Source: Collinsella sp.
GTDB lineage: Bacteria; Actinomycetota; Coriobacteriia; Coriobacteriales; Coriobacteriaceae
Length of the DNA stretch: 64,000 bases
Direction of reading: 5' to 3'
NCBI GenBank assembly: GCA_019414515.1
Contig: DXLX01000036.1
Location: forward strand, 58,479-122,478
Below, piece after piece: positions 40,777 through 48,754 of the stretch. Every line of letters starts with the position of its first letter. The stretch's first letter is position 1. Under the pieces are notes generated by a model, which worked only from the letters and a program-made list of their open reading frames with translations, did not search any database and had not been told where the DNA came from. A program made the translations under genes and the position numbers.

Positions 40777-40816
40777 AACGACCCCGATTCCACAATGAAA
40801 TCGGGGTCGTTGTTTC
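40777..40816 (+). terminator. Terminator of the bgl operon
   Basis: AACGACCCCGATT with AATCGGGGTCGTT, then GTTTCT. Confidence 0.88.
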
Positions 40817-40967
40817 TAAAGCCGTCGATAGACAATCGGTGTTTACCTTAGCTCCCTATCCAAGTTAATTATCCACGCTCGTTCTCCGGTCGGGAGATTT
40901 TCTTCGCTCGCGTGTCCAGAAATCCACGCTCGAGCAGGACATCCAGGTCCGCGCCCGCCCTTGTCTC

Positions 40968-41094
40968 GATCTGTAACAGCAAGAGGCCTATTCCGCTTCT
41001 ACATGTTACAGATCAAGAAATTCCTAAAACACCCTAAGTTTCATCTCAATCTGTAACAGTTAGATGCCAAATATCGGTCTTGGTGTTACAGATT
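40968..41094. repeat. Two 47-bp palindromes 80 bp apart
   Basis: Unit A (40968-41014) is GATCTGTAACAG...TGTTACAGATC; unit B (41048-41094) is AATCTGTAACAG...TGTTACAGATT. They have the same length and different loops, and unit starts are exactly 80 bases apart. They lie in a 530-base gene-free stretch between the bgl terminator and tRNA-Thr. The rest of that stretch (40817-40967) holds a few CCACGCTCG words and no supported gene. Confidence 0.85.
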
Positions 41095-41160
41095 TAGACA
41101 AACTGGAGGACGAGACAAACCAAAAACGGGATGGGCGCTAACCCGATGGCGCACCACCTA

Positions 41161-41199
41161 AATAGAAACGGGCCCTGTCCCATATAGAGACAGAGCCCG
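41161..41199 (-). terminator. Terminator of tRNA-Thr(TGT)
   Basis: CGGGCTCTGTC pairs with GACAGGGCCCG on the minus strand, followed by TTTCTATT. Confidence 0.85.
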
Positions 41200-41208
41200 A
41201 AACTCTCA

Positions 41209-41283
41209 TGGAGCCAGTGACAGGAATCGAACCTGCAACCCACTGATTACAAATCAGTTGCGCTACCGTTGCGCCACACTGGC
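41209..41283 (-). tRNA. trnT: tRNA-Thr (TGT anticodon)
   Basis: Acceptor GCCAGTG/CACTGGC, anticodon arm ACTGA-TTTGTAA-TCAGT, T-arm GCAGGTTCGATTCCTG and encoded CCA. It stands alone, with its own terminator. Confidence 0.96.
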
Positions 41284-41436
41284 ACACTTGGCGCTTTCAC
41301 GCGAAGCGAGTTAAGAATAAAGGAATTGCGGACGGGGCGCAACAGGCCGCACGGCGTTATACAAATATGCAAAATCCAGCAACAACGCGTACCAGGCCCG
41401 TTCATTTCTGTCAGTGCGCCCTCAATCTTAAAACCA

Positions 41437-41497
41437 TTCGCCAGAACGAATAGTTTTAATTACAATTGCTATATATAAAACTATTCGTTCTGGCGAA
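41437..41497. promoter_or_regulatory. Perfect 22-bp-arm palindrome over the HTH-HipA promoter
   Basis: TTCGCCAGAACGAATAGTTT-TA (41437-41458) is perfectly complementary to 41476-41497. The 17-base loop contains TATATA, a possible -10. It ends 10 bases before the start codon and covers the SD, so it can act as an operator or hide the ribosome site. Confidence 0.8.
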
Positions 41498-41507
41498 GGG
41501 TTTCGCG

Positions 41508-42848
41508 ATGCTTACTACCAAAGAAGCCGCCGAGCTGCTCGGCATCACTCCGCGCAGGGTGCAGGAGCTCATAAAAAACGGAGCACTTGAGGCCCGCAAG
41601 GCTTCTGGTGTATGGCTCATCGACAAAGACAGCGTCGACACGCGACTCCGCTCTGTGACCAAAACGGGGGGACGTCCCCGCCGCGGCCACGGTAAGAGCG
41701 AGATCGCGTTCACCCTCATGAACCGCACGTACGAAGTCGCTCAGCTGGTCTACAGTACATCGCGAAAAGACTTTACCCACATCGGTGCCGACATCGATTA
41801 CGCCCACGCCCCTATTGGAGTATTTGGCCCTAATAGCCCCATATCGCTAGACTCCTTCCGCATCTGGTGGCGCGGCCGCGGTATCCCGCTCGCACGCATT
41901 GGGCTAGCCTCCCTGCTTGCAGAAGCCGCAGTCGATGTTCCCGATGAACTCGTCCAGCGAAATCTCGGCCTCTCCTTATCCGACCAGTATTGGATTAGGC
42001 CCCAAGGTTCCGGTCTCACCTGGGAGGATATCAACTTCTTCAATAACGCCTTTGATGACGTCTCGCTGTCCATTGCACCCTTTGCCCCAGAGGGAAAAGC
42101 GGCTGCCGCAAAGCCCGATAACACCTCGGACGGCAATCTTCAAAAGTACTGGACGTGCGAGGGCGAACGTCGAATTCTGCATAAGGCAGGAGCGCACCTG
42201 GACCAGGAACCTTATAACGAGCTGGTGGCGACCGCGCTCCACCGTCGCATCCTAAACGCCTGCGATTATGTGCCTTACTCGCTCGAGGGCACGGGCACTT
42301 CCGCCCTGAGCACATGCGATGTCTTCTTAACTGATGAAGAAGAGTATGTCCCTGCGTTCTATGTAAACCAGCACGCAAACGCAGATGAACGGCTAACCGA
42401 CTACGAGCGATATGTAGCAAACTGCGAGGAGCTCGGGGTGACAGGCGTCAAGGATGCCCTTGACCGCATGATCGTATGTGACGACATCATTGCCAACTAC
42501 GATCGTCATTGGCGCAACTTCGGCCTCGTGCGAAACGTAAACACGCAAGCTTGCAGACCTGCCCCCATCTTCGATTCGGGCTCATCGCTCTGGTGCAACA
42601 TATCACTAGAGGAGCTTAGGGCGGGAGAGCACAGTTTTACCAGCGCACAATTTCATTCAAGCCCCGCCAAACAAATGTTGCTCGTCGAGGACATGGGCTG
42701 GTTTGACTGCGACAAACTCGAAGGCTTCGTTGACGAGGCAATCGAGATTCTTTCCAGAAACGACGCGCTCACGGCAAGGCTGCCATATCTAAAAGAGGCG
42801 CTAACGTGGCGCCTCGAAAGAATGATCGACATCGCTGAATGGAGTTAG
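41508..42848 (+). CDS. Fused HTH / HipA-like serine-threonine kinase
   Basis: 446 residues; start ATG at 41508 with AAGGG seven bases upstream. Residues 1-60 are an excisionase/MerR-type HTH: MLTTKEAAELLGITPRRVQE and LIKNGALEARKASGVWLIDK. The rest is a degenerate HipA_C-like kinase: KAGAHLDQEPYNELVATALH (about 226-245), catalytic loop IANYDRHWRNFG with Asp332 and Asn337, and metal-binding Asp356 in PIFDSGSSLW. Antitoxin-like DNA binding and toxin-like kinase thus sit in one chain, whereas classical HipB/HipA are separate. No neighbouring antitoxin gene is present. A large palindrome over the promoter region suggests autoregulation. Confidence 0.8.
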   Translation: MLTTKEAAELLGITPRRVQELIKNGALEARKASGVWLIDKDSVDTRLRSVTKTGGRPRRGHGKSEIAFTLMNRTYEVAQLVYSTSRKDFTHIGADIDYAHAPIGVFGPNSPISLDSFRIWWRGRGIPLARIGLASLLAEAAVDVPDELVQRNLGLSLSDQYWIRPQGSGLTWEDINFFNNAFDDVSLSIAPFAPEGKAAAAKPDNTSDGNLQKYWTCEGERRILHKAGAHLDQEPYNELVATALHRRILNACDYVPYSLEGTGTSALSTCDVFLTDEEEYVPAFYVNQHANADERLTDYERYVANCEELGVTGVKDALDRMIVCDDIIANYDRHWRNFGLVRNVNTQACRPAPIFDSGSSLWCNISLEELRAGEHSFTSAQFHSSPAKQMLLVEDMGWFDCDKLEGFVDEAIEILSRNDALTARLPYLKEALTWRLERMIDIAEWS

Positions 42849-42875
42849 CGAGGCAGCATTGCCCCGCCAACTTCC

Positions 42876-43553
42876 CTACCTCCCGCGCAGGGCCTTGAGC
42901 TTGGCCAGGGCATCGGGGCTCAGGCGACTGCCCAGAGTCATCTTGATTTGTGGAGCTTCCTCGGCCTCGTGCACGTCGTTGTCGATCTGTTTGATCTCGT
43001 CCACCAGCATACGGCTCGAGATGCGCGTGACGCCCTTGCCCATGACGACGGCCTGGATCGTGCCGTCGCTCGACACTACAGAACACGCGCGGCCTTCCTC
43101 GCGCGCCTCGATGCAGAGCTTCTGCACCACGGTATCGGCCGAAACACCCGTCGGCGAAAACTCAATGCGCACACCGCGGGCCGGTAGGTTGGGGCGCTCG
43201 CTGGAGATATTGCCCGCGCCGTCAAATACGATCACGGCCTCGTAGCGGCCCTGGGCAAACGCAGCTACGTCATTAATGAGCGCCGTGCGCGCCATATCGT
43301 GAACGTCGCTGGAATACGGATCGTCGGAATGGTCGTACACGAGCTTTTCGTAGCGCGGCGTGCAGTGGATCACGTTGTAACCGTCGACCACCAGCAGCTC
43401 GGGCTTGTTGGAGTGCACCGTCGAGACTGGGTCGGCGATAGCCTGCGCAAACGCATTGCCGCCCACGCCATAGGTCGCGGCCGAAACAATCGGCTTGGCC
43501 GAGCCCTCGCCAAAGCGCTTGGCCTTGGACTTGGCACGGTTCTTTTTGGACAT
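42876..43553 (-). CDS. NYN-domain ribonuclease, YacP/Rae1-like
   Basis: Probable endoribonuclease, 225 residues. The PIN-like NYN core has LLVVDGYNVIHC, VIVFDGAG, SADTVVQKLC and VVSSDGTIQ with the conserved acidic residues. Bacillus Rae1, the nearest known relative by gene order, cleaves mRNA in the ribosomal A site. An extra ~50-residue basic N-terminus (SKKNRAKSKAKRFG) is present. It lies 3 bases after rlmB, the same rlmB-yacP order as in Bacillus. Confidence 0.85.
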   Translation of the reverse strand: MSKKNRAKSKAKRFGEGSAKPIVSAATYGVGGNAFAQAIADPVSTVHSNKPELLVVDGYNVIHCTPRYEKLVYDHSDDPYSSDVHDMARTALINDVAAFAQGRYEAVIVFDGAGNISSERPNLPARGVRIEFSPTGVSADTVVQKLCIEAREEGRACSVVSSDGTIQAVVMGKGVTRISSRMLVDEIKQIDNDVHEAEEAPQIKMTLGSRLSPDALAKLKALRGR

Positions 43554-43556
43554 GCG

Positions 43557-44471
43557 CTACTCCTCCCCCATCAGCTCGCCGGCGTTGCGGCGCAGCCACT
43601 CAAAGCACAGCGCCGTGGTCGCCTGGGCAACATTGAGGCTCTCGGTCATACCGCGCTGGGGAAGCTTGGTCAAAAAGTCGCATTTCTCGAGCACCAGACG
43701 CGAGATGCCGTCGCCCTCGGAGCCCATGACGAGCGCCACGCGGCCCTCGAAAGGAGCATCCCAGCAACTGCCTTCGGCGTGCTCGGAAGCACCGCCCACC
43801 CAAAAACCAGCGGCCTTAAAATCGTCGAGCGCACGGGCGATATTGGGAACCTGCGCGATAGGCAGATGCATGACGGCACCGGCTGAGGTCTTATAGCTGC
43901 CCACGGTCACGCCGGCGGCACGCTTATTGGCAATGACGACGCCCGCCGCGCCCACAACCTCGGCGGAGCGCACGATGGCGCCAAAGTTGCCGTCGTCAGT
44001 CACGTGGTCGAGCACCACGACAAGTGCCGGGCCCTCGCCTGCGCGGTCGAGAATATCGGCGACATCGGCATAGGGGAAGTTGCCAACCTCGAGCGCGATG
44101 CCCTGGTGAGCGCCGTGGCTCGACAGTGCGTCGAGCTGCGCGCGCGGCACATACTTAATGCGGACACCCACGGCGTTGAGGTCGTCGACCAGGCGCGACA
44201 AGGCGGCATCGCGCTCCCCGCCCTCGGCAATGAGCGCGCACTTGATGGGAAAACCAGTGCGCAGCGCCTCGGCGGCTGCACGACGACCTTCGATAAACTC
44301 GCCCTTGGGAGCCTGGACAGCGTCGCGGTTGCGATCGCGCTGCGGACGTGCGGCCTGGGTGCGATCGCGCTGGCCCTTGGGAGCGGCAGCGCGGTCATTG
44401 CGGCGAATCGGACGCGAGCCAGAAGCAGCCTGCTTGCCGCCACGAGGCGCACGCTTGCGATTGTCGGCCAT
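43557..44471 (-). CDS. rlmB: 23S rRNA (guanosine-2'-O-)-methyltransferase RlmB-type (SpoU)
   Basis: SPOUT methyltransferase for rRNA 2'-O-methylation, 304 residues from MADNRKRAPRGGK, ATG with AGGAGG seven bases upstream. A ~65-residue basic disordered N-terminus precedes the substrate-binding domain (FIEGRRAAAEALRTGFPIKC). SpoU motifs: VLDHVTDDGNFGAIVRSAEV, VALVMGSEGDGISR and MTESLNVAQATTALCFEW (knot). It is next to cysS (upstream) and the NYN gene (downstream); a terminator lies between cysS and rlmB only on the far side of rlmB's start. Confidence 0.94.
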   Translation of the reverse strand: MADNRKRAPRGGKQAASGSRPIRRNDRAAAPKGQRDRTQAARPQRDRNRDAVQAPKGEFIEGRRAAAEALRTGFPIKCALIAEGGERDAALSRLVDDLNAVGVRIKYVPRAQLDALSSHGAHQGIALEVGNFPYADVADILDRAGEGPALVVVLDHVTDDGNFGAIVRSAEVVGAAGVVIANKRAAGVTVGSYKTSAGAVMHLPIAQVPNIARALDDFKAAGFWVGGASEHAEGSCWDAPFEGRVALVMGSEGDGISRLVLEKCDFLTKLPQRGMTESLNVAQATTALCFEWLRRNAGELMGEE

Positions 44472-44499
44472 AAAGTGACCTCCTAAATACAACTATCAA

Positions 44500-44546
44500 A
44501 CGAAACAAAATAAACGACCGCCCATGAATATTAATTCGGGCGGTCG
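44500..44546 (-). terminator. Terminator between cysS and rlmB
   Basis: CGACCGCCC pairs with GGGCGGTCG (44515-44546), followed on the minus strand by TTTATTTTGTTT. It closes the upstream unit just before the rlmB start. Confidence 0.85.
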
Positions 44547-44550
44547 GTAC

Positions 44551-44650
44551 GGGTTTTCCAAGTGCCCGAGATTGCCGTGAAAGAGGAGCGACGCGTACTT
44601 GAGTACGCGAGCGACGGTTTGAACGGCAAGGTCGGGTGCTTGGGAAACCC
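44551..44650. repeat. 100-bp nested palindrome downstream of cysS
   Basis: Arms 44551-44578 and 44623-44650 pair at about 23 of 28 positions (left arm begins GGGTTTTCCAAGTGCCCGAG). A separate hairpin GCGTAC-TTGA-GTACGC sits at the centre. It abuts the cysS stop and precedes an ordinary terminator. Confidence 0.8.
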
Positions 44651-44657
44651 GCGGGGA

Positions 44658-46124
44658 TTAGAGAGATTTGATACGAGTGCCGGCGGCGGTATCTTCAATC
44701 GTCAGGCCCAGGTCCTTGAGCTGATCACGGATGGCATCTGCCAGATCCCAGTTCTTGGCGGCACGGGCCTCGGCACGAGCCTCGAGAATCTTGGCAGCGG
44801 CCTCGTCCACGTCGTCGCCCGTGTAGGCAACCAAACCGGCGGCAACGCCCAGCAGGCCCAGCGGCAACTCGACCTTGGGCTCGGGAAGCTCAACGCCAAA
44901 CGTATCGAGCAGCTCGGCCAGCGTATCGGCGGCAGCCAGGGCTGCGGCCTTGTCGGCAGCATCGCCCGCCTGCTCCAGATACTGATTGCACTCGGTGACA
45001 AAGCCAAAGACAGCACCCATGGCACCGGCGGTGTTAAAGTCGTCGTCCATGCACTCCTTAAAGGCGGCGCGGGTCTCGGCGGCCTTGGCGGAAAACGCCT
45101 CGGCGGCACCCGCATCGGCATCGGCCGTCGCATGGTTCGCAGCCCAACGAAGGTTCTCGACCGTACCGGCAATACGCGTGAGTGAGTTCTCGGCACCCTC
45201 CAGGCGCTCCCAGGAGAAGTCGAGCGGCGAGCGATAGCTCGTCTGCAGCATCAACAGGCGCAGGGCCGCGGCAGAGTGCTGCTCGAGCACCTCGGCCAGC
45301 GTAAAGAAGTTTCCGAGCGACTTGGACATCTTCTCGCCGTCAACCAGCAGCATGCCCGTGTGCATCCAGGTGTTGGAGAAGCCCTGGTGCCAGGCGCAGG
45401 TGGCCTGGGCGCACTCGTTCTCGTGATGCGGGAAGGCAAGGTCGGAGCCGCCGCCGTGGATGTCAATCGGGGTGCCCAGGTAGCGGTGTACCATGGCGGC
45501 GCACTCGGTGTGCCAACCGGGACGGCCCTCGCCCCAGGGGCTCGGCCAGCTGGGCTCGCCGGGCTTGGCGGCCTTCCACAGGGCAAAGTCGAGCGGGTCG
45601 TTCTTGTCCTCGTTCTCCTCGATGCGCGCACCCACCATAAGGTCATCGATGTTGCGGCCCGAGACCTGACCATAGTTGGGATCGCTGCGCACGGCAAAGT
45701 ACACGTCGCCGTTATCGGCGGCGTAAGCGTGGCCCTGCTCGATGAGCGTCTTGATCATGGCGATCATGGGACCGATCTCCTTGGTGGCGCGGGGGCGCAC
45801 ATCGGGATCGAGCACGTTGGCGGCGCGCATGACGCCGATGAACTTGTCGGAGAACTCCGTCGCGACCTCGGCGGCAGTGCGGCCCTGCTCGTTGCCGCGC
45901 TTGATGATCTTGTCATCGACATCGGTGAGGTTCTGGGCGAACGTGACCTCGTAGCCGCTCGCGATGAGCCAGCGACGAATCACGTCAAAGCTGATGAACG
46001 TGCGGGCATTGCCGATGTGGATGTTGTCGTAGACCGTGGGACCGCACACATACATGCGGACCTTGCCGGACTCGATGGGCTGGAACTCTTCCTTTTTATG
46101 GGTAGCGCTGTTGTAGATACGCAT
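44658..46124 (-). CDS. cysS: Cysteinyl-tRNA synthetase
   Basis: Class I synthetase, 488 residues. Seen: the zinc Cys in VCGPTVYD, HIGN(AR) signature, LTDVDDKI, WHTECAAM, GGGSDLAFPHHENECAQ and the KMSKSLGN loop. The C-terminal DALR-type domain ends LTIEDTAAGTRIKS. The ATG has AAGGAG upstream. It follows ispF by three bases, so ispD-ispF-cysS are one unit, matching the Gram-positive ispD-ispF-(gltX-cysE)-cysS order with the middle genes missing. Confidence 0.98.
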   Translation of the reverse strand: MRIYNSATHKKEEFQPIESGKVRMYVCGPTVYDNIHIGNARTFISFDVIRRWLIASGYEVTFAQNLTDVDDKIIKRGNEQGRTAAEVATEFSDKFIGVMRAANVLDPDVRPRATKEIGPMIAMIKTLIEQGHAYAADNGDVYFAVRSDPNYGQVSGRNIDDLMVGARIEENEDKNDPLDFALWKAAKPGEPSWPSPWGEGRPGWHTECAAMVHRYLGTPIDIHGGGSDLAFPHHENECAQATCAWHQGFSNTWMHTGMLLVDGEKMSKSLGNFFTLAEVLEQHSAAALRLLMLQTSYRSPLDFSWERLEGAENSLTRIAGTVENLRWAANHATADADAGAAEAFSAKAAETRAAFKECMDDDFNTAGAMGAVFGFVTECNQYLEQAGDAADKAAALAAADTLAELLDTFGVELPEPKVELPLGLLGVAAGLVAYTGDDVDEAAAKILEARAEARAAKNWDLADAIRDQLKDLGLTIEDTAAGTRIKSL

Positions 46125-46127
46125 TCG

Positions 46128-46622
46128 TTACTCCTTAACGGTTTTCTGTAGCAGGCAAACGGCCCAGGCGCCGATTCCCTCGCCCTGGCCTTCCCAACCG
46201 AGCTTTTCGGTCGTAGTGGCGGCGACGCCCACGTTTTCGACGTCAACGCCCAGGGCATGGGCAAGGTTGGCGCGCATGGCATCGCGATGCGGGGTGATCT
46301 TAGGCTGCTGGCAGGCAATGGTGCAGTCGGCATCGACAAACTCAAAGCCCAGCTCACGCGCATAGTCCATTACGCGGGCAAGTAGCACCATCGAGTCGGC
46401 GCCCTCGTAGGCAGGGTCGGTATCGGGGAATAGCTTGCCGATGTCTCCCCCGCGGCAGGCGCCCAGAATGGCGTCGGCCAAGGCGTGCGCGAGCACATCA
46501 GCATCCGAGTGGCCCAGCAGGCCGCGCTCGTAGGGAATGTCGACACCGCCGATGATACATCGACGCCCCTCCACCAGACGGTGAACGTCGTAGCCATGGC
46601 CAATGCGCAGGTTACTGAACAT
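46128..46622 (-). CDS. ispF: 2-C-methyl-D-erythritol 2,4-cyclodiphosphate synthase
   Basis: Fifth enzyme of the MEP isoprenoid pathway; 164 residues from MFSNLRIGHGYDVHR. Zinc-binding DxH in GYDVHR, GLLGHSDADVLAHALADA, DIGKLFPDTDP and the C-terminal AATTTEKLGWEGQGEGI are all intact. The start overlaps the end of ispD by 11 bases, indicating translational coupling. Confidence 0.97.
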   Translation of the reverse strand: MFSNLRIGHGYDVHRLVEGRRCIIGGVDIPYERGLLGHSDADVLAHALADAILGACRGGDIGKLFPDTDPAYEGADSMVLLARVMDYARELGFEFVDADCTIACQQPKITPHRDAMRANLAHALGVDVENVGVAATTTEKLGWEGQGEGIGAWAVCLLQKTVKE

Positions 46623-47340
46623 GGGGAAGGTCCTCTCCCTCGGCCATGCGGCCAAGCAGAATCGCGGTTACGGGACGCAGGTCCTCGGGCACCGTCACCT
46701 TAAGGTTATCGCGCGGGCTCTGGACGCAGCGGACGCGCCCACCCATGCGCTCGACCAGCGACGAATCATCGGTGCCGATAAAGCCCTCGGCAATGGCTGC
46801 AGCATGGGCGCGCTTCATAGCATCGACGCTAAAGATCTGCGGCGTCTGCGCTGCCCAGTAGAGCTCACGCGGCGGCGTCTCGACGATATTGTCGCCATCG
46901 ACGATCTTGAGCGTGTCGATCGCGGGCTGGCCGCACACGACACCGTCGAGCGAGCGGTCGCTCACGAGCACGTCGATAGCGTGGTCGATGGCCTCGGTCG
47001 TAATGAGCGGACGGGCGCCGTCGTGGATAGCGACATATTCGAAACCCGCCGGCACCGCGTGCACGCCGGCGCGGGTGGAATCCTGACGAGTATCGCCGGC
47101 ATCGGCAAAGCTGATGGGCGTGTCATAGTCAAACGGGTCGATAGCCAAGCGGCGCATCTCGGCACGGCGCTCGGCAGGGCAAACCACGACGATATGGCCG
47201 ACCTTGTCGCTACGATCGAACGCGCGGATGGACCAGCTCATGAGCGGACGGCCCGCCACGTTAACGAGCTGCTTGCCGCCGGGATTTCCAAAGCGCTGGC
47301 CGCTGCCGCCGGCAACGACCACGGCGCATACGGGCGCCAT
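46612..47340 (-). CDS. ispD: 2-C-methyl-D-erythritol 4-phosphate cytidylyltransferase
   Basis: Third enzyme of the MEP pathway; 242 residues. The nucleotide-binding loop is VVVAGGSGQRFG, with IHDGARPLIT, AAQTPQIFSVDAM and TDDSSLVERMG as further IspD motifs. The start overlaps the disA stop by one base (TAATG). It forms a chain with ispF and cysS. Confidence 0.97.
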   Translation of the reverse strand: MAPVCAVVVAGGSGQRFGNPGGKQLVNVAGRPLMSWSIRAFDRSDKVGHIVVVCPAERRAEMRRLAIDPFDYDTPISFADAGDTRQDSTRAGVHAVPAGFEYVAIHDGARPLITTEAIDHAIDVLVSDRSLDGVVCGQPAIDTLKIVDGDNIVETPPRELYWAAQTPQIFSVDAMKRAHAAAIAEGFIGTDDSSLVERMGGRVRCVQSPRDNLKVTVPEDLRPVTAILLGRMAEGEDLPHVQ

Positions 47341-48407
47341 TATGCGTTCCCCTGTTTGGTGCCCTTCATGCGGTACAGCGAGTCCGCAAGAATGGCAGGG
47401 TTGTTGACGCCAAAGTCGCCCAAGCGCTCCGGATCCTCGCTGATGTCATCCATGAGCTCCTGCAGCGAGCCGTACTCGTCGACGATCTTCTCGGCCACGC
47501 CGTCGCGCACGACGGACACGCGCGAAAGCGTGCGCAGGCCCAGCGGCGTCATGACGGAGTCCTCGTCCAAGTCGTCATAGCCCAGAACTGCCGCCACGTG
47601 CTGCGGGTCGGACAGGTCCTTAGGCGTCATACGGGCAAGCTCAGCGCGAATCTTCTCGGCGTTGGCCTCAGAGGAATCGCTTGCGTAGTCGCGGATCATC
47701 AAGTCGTATTCGGTATCCATGCTGGAGCCCGCGAGCTGCTCGAGCTGCATCTGCACGAGCTTGCCCTGGTTACCCAGCTTGACGATGCAATCCTTAAGCT
47801 CGGTCTTTGCCTGTTGCATGATCTCGAAACTCGAGAAGATGCCGGTGATGTCGGCGAGCGTGACGTAGTCGTCGAGCTCAAGGGCCGTCAGGCGCAGCAG
47901 GGAGCGATCGAGCGACTGACGGGTAGTCTGGAGCGTGGCGACGAGCTGGTTGACCGAGCTCATGATGGTGGTGACGGGCTGGATCTCGTAGCTCTTGCCG
48001 TGGACGTACACGTTGACGACGGCACGACGAGCCGAAACCGAGATCACGATGGCGTCGGTGAGCACCGACATGCGAGCGGCAGTACGGTGACGCATGCCCG
48101 TCTCACTCGTGGCGAGCGAGGGATCGGGATTGAGGTGGAAGTTGGCACGCAGGATCTGGGTGAGGTCGCCATCGATAACGATGGCACCGTCCATCTTGGA
48201 GAGCTCGAACAGGCGGTTCGAGGTAAACGAAATGTTGAGCGGGAAGCCGTCGTTACCGGCGGCGAGCACGTTTTCGGTGTCGCCGACGCAGATAAGGGCG
48301 CCCAGGTGACCGGCAATGATCATGTCGAGGGCGGTGCGGATCGGCTGACCGGGGGCAGTCAGGCGGATGGCCTGTTCCATACGCTTTTGCAGCTCGTTCT
48401 TATCCAA
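47340..48407 (-). CDS. disA: Diadenylate cyclase DisA
   Basis: DNA-integrity scanning protein that makes c-di-AMP from two ATP; 355 residues. The DAC domain has MDGAIVIDGD and GMRHRTAARMS, the catalytic DGA and RHR motifs. A central helical region is followed by a C-terminal helix-hairpin-helix DNA-binding part (TPLGLRTLSRV). The start is a TTG (48405-48407) with GGGAG seven bases upstream. It is the first gene of disA-ispD-ispF-cysS. radA, usually adjacent, is absent here. Confidence 0.96.
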   Translation of the reverse strand: MDKNELQKRMEQAIRLTAPGQPIRTALDMIIAGHLGALICVGDTENVLAAGNDGFPLNISFTSNRLFELSKMDGAIVIDGDLTQILRANFHLNPDPSLATSETGMRHRTAARMSVLTDAIVISVSARRAVVNVYVHGKSYEIQPVTTIMSSVNQLVATLQTTRQSLDRSLLRLTALELDDYVTLADITGIFSSFEIMQQAKTELKDCIVKLGNQGKLVQMQLEQLAGSSMDTEYDLMIRDYASDSSEANAEKIRAELARMTPKDLSDPQHVAAVLGYDDLDEDSVMTPLGLRTLSRVSVVRDGVAEKIVDEYGSLQELMDDISEDPERLGDFGVNNPAILADSLYRMKGTKQGNA

Positions 48408-48567
48408 GGCATCGCTCCCATCGTATACGCTCCATAAACGTCAATAAGTTTCTCACGGTTTGCCCCTGTGACGCCCGCAAAATCCGATGCTTACAGAATG
48501 AGCGAACACAGCTGAGAGCCCCAATCCAAATGAGCTGCTTATGTGGTAGCATCGGGATTCGCATAAA

Positions 48568-48701
48568 TGAGGGAGTAGTCGCGTGATCGGGTTCGCCTCC
48601 GGTGGCGCGGCAAGTCAACACACTGGCCGATGCGGCCTGGCTTGCCTTAATGAACGAGACTCGTGGCTGTGCGCGCAACGCGTACGCCACGAGTCTTTTT
48701 T
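48568..48701 (+). ncRNA. yybP-ykoY manganese riboswitch with terminator
   Basis: The leader contains GAGGGAGTAG (48568-48577), GGCAAGTCAACACACTGGCC and TGGCTTGCC, followed by GAACGAGAC, matching the conserved order of the yybP-ykoY Mn2+ aptamer. The expression platform is a perfect stem GACTCGTGGC/GCCACGAGTC (48658-48695) plus seven T. It precedes mntP, the classic target. On Mn binding the aptamer would favour read-through (known for this class). The remaining 48408-48567 holds only the divergent promoter space. Confidence 0.85.
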
Positions 48702-48754
48702 GTTACTCCCCCAAGAGGTACACGCGGGCCCGCCCGCAGAGAGGGAGCCAGACT

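Noticed and set aside
48602..48754. Longer start for MntP
   Set aside because: It would translate the manganese riboswitch and its terminator; residues added are unlike MntP.
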